Assembly: GCA_920105625.2 (NCBI GenBank)
Contig: OV050030.1
Coordinates: 411,943,034 to 412,007,033, forward strand
DNA: 64,000 nt
Source of the DNA: Clusia tigrina
Lineage: Eukaryota; Arthropoda; Insecta; Diptera; Clusiidae
Reading direction: 5' to 3'
In this document: in pieces, positions 58,543 to 64,000 of the stretch
How the letters are laid out: the number at the start of each line of letters is the position of its first letter
Numbering within the stretch: the stretch's first letter is position 1
Notes under the pieces: model-generated
Told to the model about the DNA's origin: nothing
What the model saw: the letters and a program-made list of their open reading frames with translations, nothing else
Databases searched by the model: none
Program-made: the position numbers and the translations under genes

Positions 58543-59140
58543 TATTATTATTTTTTTTTAATTGATTAAATTTTCTTATTTTATTCTTTGTTTTTAGTTT
58601 ATTAACGACAATATTGCATACTTTTCTTCTTATTCACATATACTTAAGTTAGCTCTATAATAGGTATAAGCAATAGAATTATCTAACACTAAAAGAAGAC
58701 TATAATGCGATAGTTTACATATCTACCTACGCTTAGCAGTATCCACTAAGTAAGTTATAGCTCAAAGCCTTACCTTTAAAATTATCGAATTTAAATATTT
58801 ATTCCTAATCCACATAAATATCAGCGACCTGAAAGCCCTGGCAGCTATTGCTCCTAAATTTTGTATGTAGGATAAGAATTGATTCGAATCTTTCTCTTGT
58901 AAATAAATAGCATTAATAATAAATCTATCAGCTCGATATCAAACAGCCACCATAGAATACCGTTTTAAGTTTCGAAATATATACGTGAGGCTTGTACATA
59001 CAACAACTCATACACCTCAAAATAATATTTTTAATAATCTATTGCTGCCCACTATTCTTTGTTTCGTATTCTGAATTGTTAATCATCGACTTAAATATTT
59101 AATTCGAAAATACACTCTACATTTAAAAAAACAAACTTTT
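58543..59140. other. Unassigned; LTR-like segment possible
   Basis: After the target duplication the DNA is A+T-rich. The segment 58590-58950 ends AATAATAAATCTATCAGCTC and then GATATCAAACA, similar to 55915-55945 beside the BEL remnant, so an LTR of a BEL-type element may be present. No coding region. Confidence 0.35.
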
Positions 59141-59144
59141 TACG

Positions 59145-59997
59145 GCTTTAGGTGAATTAACTGCAGTGCTCAATCTCTTAAGATATGCTAAGAGCGTCTC
59201 CCTGTCCCACGATTCCTACTATAGCTCTTAAATAGATATCCATCTTGCACCGCAAAGGACCTTGCAGGTGTATGTGTGACCTTCACGGCCGGCCAGTCTA
59301 ACCTAACCTAACCTAGGTAAATTAACTGCAGTGCTGAATTCCCTTTAATTTATCACGAAAATTATTGCAGTGCACAATTTTATCGCCATTGAACTTATTA
59401 AAAATCTCATCTAAAGATTTGATGTCGCACAAAAATCGTTCTGAAGGCTTTTTAAGACCTCCTCTTGAGCCATGATCCCTCCATGCCCAAGTGCTGCCTT
59501 CGAATTCGTATTCACCATAGTTCAGACTTCGAATAATGTAACCTGCCACATACTCCAAAGCGTCCTCTTGTAAAGTGTATGTTGCTTCATTGCAACTCAG
59601 CTATCTACATTGAAAACTGTATTGCACAACAGCTCAGCAATTTGTTCCCATATGGTTTCCTGAGTATTATTTGAGAGAGTCTTGCTCTCTTAGCCAATGG
59701 CCCTTGTTCAATATTGCACACATTTTTCAATGAAGAAAGCGGCTGCAAAGGGTTTTCCGATGTACCATAAAAAACTGATGGCACTGAATTTGGAAACAGT
59801 GGCACTTTTTTAGCTGTGGCGGATGCCGGAGGATTTCTAAAATCACTGCTCACAAAATGGTATCACACACTCCTGATTTATCTTGCAAATTAACGCCACG
59901 ATCTACCGATTTCGCTTTCGTCTTTAGATTCGCTGAAAAAGGAAACTTTTTCATTTCTCATTGTATTGTGGCAAATAACACAACGAGAACTCACCAT
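59145..59997 (-). pseudogene. THAP/P-element-like transposase remnant
   Basis: On the minus strand an ATG at 59997 opens MVSSRCVICHNTMRNEKVSF, a C-x2-C followed by VSFF, as at the start of a THAP zinc finger. A GTGAGT motif overlaps the start. After broken text with RNPPASATAKKVPLFPNS near 59780-59835, the frame 59322-59558 gives ALEYVAGYIIRSLN and RGGLKKPSERFLCDIKSLDE, close to the C-terminal part of P-element/THAP9-type transposases. The central nuclease domain is missing. A 144-base retroposon sits at 59171-59314. The P-like assignment rests on the EYVAGYI and GGLKKPS motifs and is moderate. Confidence 0.55.
59171..59314 (+). mobile_element. 144-base retroposon with 21-bp target duplication
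   Basis: AGGTGAATTAACTGCAGTGC (21 bases with the next T) at 59150-59170 recurs at 59315-59335 with one mismatch. The inserted piece ends in a TCTAACCTAACCTAACCT tail. It has no coding frame. It could be the 3' end of a severely truncated LINE or a short SINE. It lies inside the P-like remnant. Confidence 0.8.
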
Positions 59998-59999
59998 AT

Positions 60000-60821
60000 T
60001 TCTTTTTATGATTTTTGAATTATTGATTTTTAAGTGACTTTCACTATGCTTTGGAAGCTGACGGCGATAATTAAATTGTTTCCAAGCACAAGTTTCCCTT
60101 TTTAGTTTGTTTTAGTACACAATATTCGCAAAGGGAGAAGATATGACACAATTGGAGACCGCTTTCCTCTCTGTCTCCCAATTAATAGTACCTTGTGAAT
60201 GCAGTTTGCCACTACCTACTTTTCTATCATGTGTGGTGTTAGCAAAAGGGTAGAAATAGTATCAAAAATAGTACATTTGGACGAAAATGCCAGCACTGCT
60301 GGTATTCCCGTTAAATGAGTGGGGAATTTCGGTTTGAAATTTGGCATTGCGGCGCCATTGCTGTCATTACGATTAATCGGCCATTTTATTGCTTCACATT
60401 TCAAATAGAAATTTGTTTCGTGCGTGTTCATTGGGTTTTGAGTTCGCTCCGTCTTCTTTTTAATTTTGTTGAATAGTGAAAAATTTGCAATATTTTCTAT
60501 TTGCATCATAAGAAGACAACTTTCCCGCGCTGTAAAAAATCTTCCAAGTACAAAAATTGAATAGTAAGAGAATAAGAATCCAAAAAATTCCCAATTATAT
60601 AATGAAATAAATAGTAACCAGTAAATTAAACGCACACAGGTAAGGATTAATTGGTTTGCACAGTCGGAGGACGTGCGCCGCTTCTTCAGTGACCTGTGCC
60701 AAATTGTGAGCAGTCTATCCGGAACAGCTTATGTGCCGTGGACCAGGTACATGCTGAACTGAGGCAACACTAGGACCATTCAACGTCGTTTCAGCATAAC
60801 CCACCTTCTCCAGTCATAGCC
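60000..60821 (+). promoter_or_regulatory. Upstream region of the UBE2Q gene, possible 5' UTR intron
   Basis: No repeat or coding sequence is recognised here. A donor-like CAGGTAAGG at 60637-60645 and an acceptor-like CGTTTCAG ending at 60794 could bound a 155-base intron in the 5' UTR. The start codon context ATAGCCATGT has a G at -3. The promoter itself cannot be pinpointed. Confidence 0.35.
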
Positions 60822-61970
60822 ATGTCGTGCTTGCAAGCTCTCAAAATGGAAATCAAAGCAATCGAATCGATGTTCAATAAAACTCACGAGCGCTTCCAAA
60901 TACTCTCCGCAAACTTGGACGAAATGTCTTGTCGATTCATCGGTGAGAACGGCGAATTTTATGACATGCACGCCAATTTCACGGCCATTTACCCCAACTT
61001 CCCGCCTGTCTGGTTCACCGACAGTGAGGATGCAACGGTTGTGCGTGTCATTGAAATGCTGGGCAACACCATGGGACACGACAATCACATAGTCCGGCAG
61101 ATTGAAATATTGGTGCGCGAATTGTGCCGGGAGCACAACGTGCCACTACCGTGCGATATCGCTAAGCTGAAGGAATCGTTCCCGATCATGTCGATGAATG
61201 TGGTCTTGCAGCCATCAACAAGCATCCAGGAAGATGACATTGAAATATCATCGGATGAAGATGAAGAAGAGGAAGAAGAAGATCTGCAGCCAGAACCGGA
61301 GGAGGAAAGTGATGATGAGAAAGAGCAGGGAAATAGTTTAAACAATTCGAAAATAGAAGACAAAATAAATGTAGAACAAAAGATCACTCTGAAAAAACTA
61401 GAAGAGCTGCAAAGACTCCGCCACGAAAGGGGCACTGCTACCGGCTCCTTACAGGCCACAGATCGTCTCATGAAAGAGTTGCGCAACATCTACGCTTCGG
61501 ATACTTTCAAGAGTGGCATCTACTCCATAGAACTGATCAATGACTCGCTATACGAGTGGCACGTTACCCTCAAAGCGGTCGATCCCGACAGTCCGTTGCA
61601 GCGCGATTTGCAGGATCTCAAAGTCAAGGAGGGCAAAGAGGGAATACTGTTGCATTTTCAGTTCAACAGTCGGTACCCGTTCGAGCCGCCATTTGTGCGT
61701 CTGATTTATCCCTATATATGCGGTGGTTATACTCTCACCGGTGGGGCCATCTGCATGGAGCTACTGACCGAACAAGCCTGGAGTTCCGCGTACACTATCG
61801 AGGCACTGATTGTGCAGATTTCTGCTACGCTGGTGAAGGGCAATGCTCGCATTCTCTTTGGCACCAACACTGGTTTCTACTCGATGCAGCGGGCCAAACA
61901 GAGTTTCCAGTCGGTACTGACCATACACAAGAAGAACGGTTGGTTCACTCCACCCAAGCAAGATGGCTAA
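60822..61970 (+). CDS. UBE2Q-family ubiquitin-conjugating enzyme E2
   Basis: An uninterrupted frame of 382 codons. Residues ~1-110 form the RWD-like N-terminal domain ([18 protein letters not shown] start, [12 protein letters not shown]). Residues ~142-172 are a highly acidic linker with long Glu/Asp runs. Residues ~210-375 are the E2 fold ([24 protein letters not shown]-like [13 protein letters not shown]). The catalytic Cys is Cys311 in [15 protein letters not shown]. The usual E2 His-Pro-Asn motif is absent, as in UBE2Q enzymes. It transfers ubiquitin from E1 to targets or E3s. Start, length and both ends fit human UBE2Q2-like proteins and the Drosophila orthologue. No intron interrupts the coding part. 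This is the only well-known host gene in the window and appears intact. Confidence 0.95.
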   Translation: MSCLQALKMEIKAIESMFNKTHERFQILSANLDEMSCRFIGENGEFYDMHANFTAIYPNFPPVWFTDSEDATVVRVIEMLGNTMGHDNHIVRQIEILVRELCREHNVPLPCDIAKLKESFPIMSMNVVLQPSTSIQEDDIEISSDEDEEEEEEDLQPEPEEESDDEKEQGNSLNNSKIEDKINVEQKITLKKLEELQRLRHERGTATGSLQATDRLMKELRNIYASDTFKSGIYSIELINDSLYEWHVTLKAVDPDSPLQRDLQDLKVKEGKEGILLHFQFNSRYPFEPPFVRLIYPYICGGYTLTGGAICMELLTEQAWSSAYTIEALIVQISATLVKGNARILFGTNTGFYSMQRAKQSFQSVLTIHKKNGWFTPPKQDG

Positions 61971-62210
61971 GTTCGGCGCTTTTTATTCAAACAAAATTTC
62001 TCAAATAACAATTTCTGAGTTGTCATACATAAATATTATTCACTTTCCATTGTCATACAAATTTTGAAATTAAAGCAAAAAATTCCCATGTCCTCGTCTG
62101 GTAATTCTTGGTAAAATATAATATAGTTCGCAATCCCCGAACAATTGCTATGTTCAGTCCTATTATGGCATTTTGGGGAATTATTTCTGCACTATTTATG
62201 GGATGTTTTC
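61971..62210 (+). other. UBE2Q 3' untranslated region (approximate)
   Basis: Non-coding sequence after the stop. ATTAAA near 62070 is the best poly(A) signal candidate. The minisatellite starts at 62212. Confidence 0.4.
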
Positions 62211-62211
62211 C

Positions 62212-62445
62212 AGGGATGGAGAACAATTTCTTCAGGGATGGAGAAAAAATTCTCAAAGGATGGGAACAAATTCTCCAGAGATGGGAACAAATTCTGCAGG
62301 GATGGAGAACAAATTATCCAATGATGGAGAACCATTTCTCCATGGATAATAACAAATTCTTCGGGGATGGAGAAGAAATTCTCGAGGTACGGCGAACAAA
62401 TTGTCAAGGGATGGAGAATAAATTATCAAGGGATGGAGAAAATTC
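62212..62445. repeat. 22-bp minisatellite
   Basis: About eleven tandem copies of a 21-22 base unit built on AGGGATGGAGAACAAATTCT, e.g. starting at 62212, 62234 and 62256. A 137-codon frame runs through it (62108-62521) with repeats such as RDGEK, but the unit length alternates between 21 and 22, so the frame is not kept from unit to unit. I do not call it a gene. Confidence 0.92.
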
Positions 62446-62715
62446 TCATGAAGTAGAGAGGAAATCCTCCCAGCGTGTCACAAATTCGCCATGGAAGCAG
62501 GTTTACAAAAGGGTCACTTAAAACGGACATGATGTATAGACACGGAATATCTTGTCTGAGATGACTTTGAGGTTCTTTTCCGTATTGTCCTTAATAATTT
62601 TAGAGTATCCTATTTGTATAACCGCATATCTTATGCAAGACACTTCCTTCTGTATGATCCTGCCAGTTATAAAGCTTCTCCAATCCACCTATCATTGTTC
62701 CTGAAATAAGTTACT

Positions 62716-64000
62716 CTCAAATATTATTACTCCCATCTTCGTGCTCGCCACCTACACGATATAGAGCGAAAATGACGTCCACCGTTCGTTTTTGCTTAGC
62801 TGATTGGGCGTCGCGTACTCCTTCGGCAGATCTATTGGTGCGTTCAGTTCTACGAACGTATTCCGAGTTCATAATACTCGCCGCTACAGCACATGTGGTA
62901 TTCCACTTCTCTTTATCCTCGCACATAAGTGAGACCAGATTGTACTCCGTTAGAGTTTCGCCGAATGCTGTATCTAGCTCTATTCCTTTATACATGAATC
63001 GCGGCAGTGCAATAACACATGCAGCGCGCTTTCCGGTTCTTCTGGGCATATTGGACAGTAAGGGTCGCCTTCACGATGGAATCTGTGCAGGTATTCTTGG
63101 AAGCAACCATGTCCAGTGAGCAGCTGCGTACTATGATAGTTAACCTCTCCGTGTCTTCGGTCCATCCATATGGCAATATTCGGGATGAGTTTGAACGTCC
63201 AGCAACCTTTCTCAGATTGCTCCCATCATTGCTGCCATTCCGCAATTGTGCGCAACCTTTCTTCCTTTTTTGGCGCACTTGACGGCCTACACCCGATAGC
63301 ATTATACAGCGTCTCCATTTCGCCAGCAAGCAGACCGATGGGCACCTTGCAATAACACAAATTCCATCATCTGAGACGGTGCGGTAGGAGCTGGCCACCT
63401 TCAGAGCACCAAGCCTGAATGTTTTTATAAGAGGACTTCTTCGTATTTGCCCAGATCGGTGCTGCATACTGGATCACCGAACTTGTCACTGTTGATAGGA
63501 GTTGGCGTCTGCTTGCTCGGGGGCCACCCACATTAGGCATTAGTCTCGTTAACGCACCATTTATTCGTGCGGCTTTTTGCCGGCTAATTGTAAGCGCTGC
63601 TTGAAGGTCATCCGGGTATCAATTACCACTCCTTAGTATTTTAGATACGGTTGAGTGATGATGAGATCCCCCACCGTAATTATTAATTCTTCACGCACCC
63701 GTCTTGTGCTCAGCAGCACCACCAGGATGCCTGATCTTGCACTGTGCACGGAATACACCTCAGATCTCTTCTGGCGTGGTTAATGCATCCAGGTGCCTAT
63801 ACTGCAATGTCACAGTTTGCGTTTTAAACAAACTTTCGCTGCGGTTTTGAGCACATCCTCAATCGCTGCCTGATAAGACGAAGTTTTTTCGCCTGGCACT
63901 CTCTTCAGCTCTATGATCAGCTCTTGCTTCGCCGTTCTGCGAATCGCCGCATCTCCTTTTGTGTTCGTAGTGTCGTATTGGAATTCTTAGGTGACAGAAT
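62716..64000 (-). pseudogene. R1-type LINE, 3' part, runs off the window
   Basis: On the minus strand, from right to left: a GVVIDTRMTFKQ block near 63595-63635, LLSTVTSSVIQYAAPIWANT near 63455-63515, a LGALKVASSYRTVSDDGICV block near 63355-63415, a WTDRRHGEVNYHSTQLLTGH block near 63110-63170, GCFQEYLHRFH near 63085, and CPICPEEPESALHVLLHC near 63000-63060. These follow the order of the RT thumb and C-terminal tail of R1-clade LINEs. Frameshifts separate the blocks, so it is inactive here. The 5' part lies beyond 64000. Confidence 0.8.

Noticed and set aside
59297..59314. TTAGG-type telomere repeat
   Set aside because: Only three to four CCTAA units, at the tail of a small retroposon with target duplication; flies lack TTAGG telomeres.
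62108..62521. 137-codon repetitive protein
   Set aside because: Made of a 21-22-base minisatellite with changing unit length, so no protein repeat is maintained.

Overview
The window looks like a transposon-rich stretch of a dipteran insect genome, probably a fruit fly of the tephritid type. This rests on the A+T-rich base composition, spliced genes with GTAAGT donors, jockey, I and R1-like LINEs, a gypsy-type LTR with a lysine-tRNA primer site, a BEL/Pao remnant, a Helentron, rosa-like DD41D and mariner DD34D transposons, and one clear insect/metazoan gene (a UBE2Q-family E2 enzyme). The species cannot be fixed from the sequence alone.

Layout. 1-2.3 kb: a decayed LINE reverse transcriptase running into a 24-bp minisatellite with higher-order structure. 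2.3-15.4 kb: little coding sequence, a 102-bp tandem repeat, LINE tails, a DD41D remnant, two inverted copies of the same dead mariner, and a dispersed repeat rich in GGGCGTGG boxes. 15.6-23.3 kb and 40.7-49.1 kb: two copies of a large segmental duplication (partial third copy at 37.5-39.6 kb), each holding a decayed I-like LINE and a tiny two-exon gene for a predicted secreted peptide. 24.7-25.3 kb: gypsy-type LTR plus an unusually long lysine-tRNA match. 25.5-30.9 kb: two LINEs with long open frames. 33.5-37.5 kb: a decayed Helentron (PIF1-like helicase plus endonuclease). 50.2-54.0 kb: a recent jockey-type LINE with a 34-base poly(A) tail. 54.0-58.5 kb: GGGCGTGG repeat, BEL remnant and nested LINEs. 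59.1-60.0 kb: a THAP/P-element-like remnant hit by a small retroposon. 60.8-62.0 kb: the UBE2Q gene. 62.7-64 kb: an R1-type LINE on the minus strand.

Only three loci look like host protein genes: the UBE2Q gene and the two copies of the small secreted-peptide gene. The most notable signal is in the latter pair. Flanking and intronic DNA of the two copies is nearly identical, but the short mature-peptide segment carries a dense cluster of differences, all of which change the amino acid. Everything else is mobile-element or repeat DNA, much of it nested, so insertion order can be read from target duplications and paralogous empty sites.
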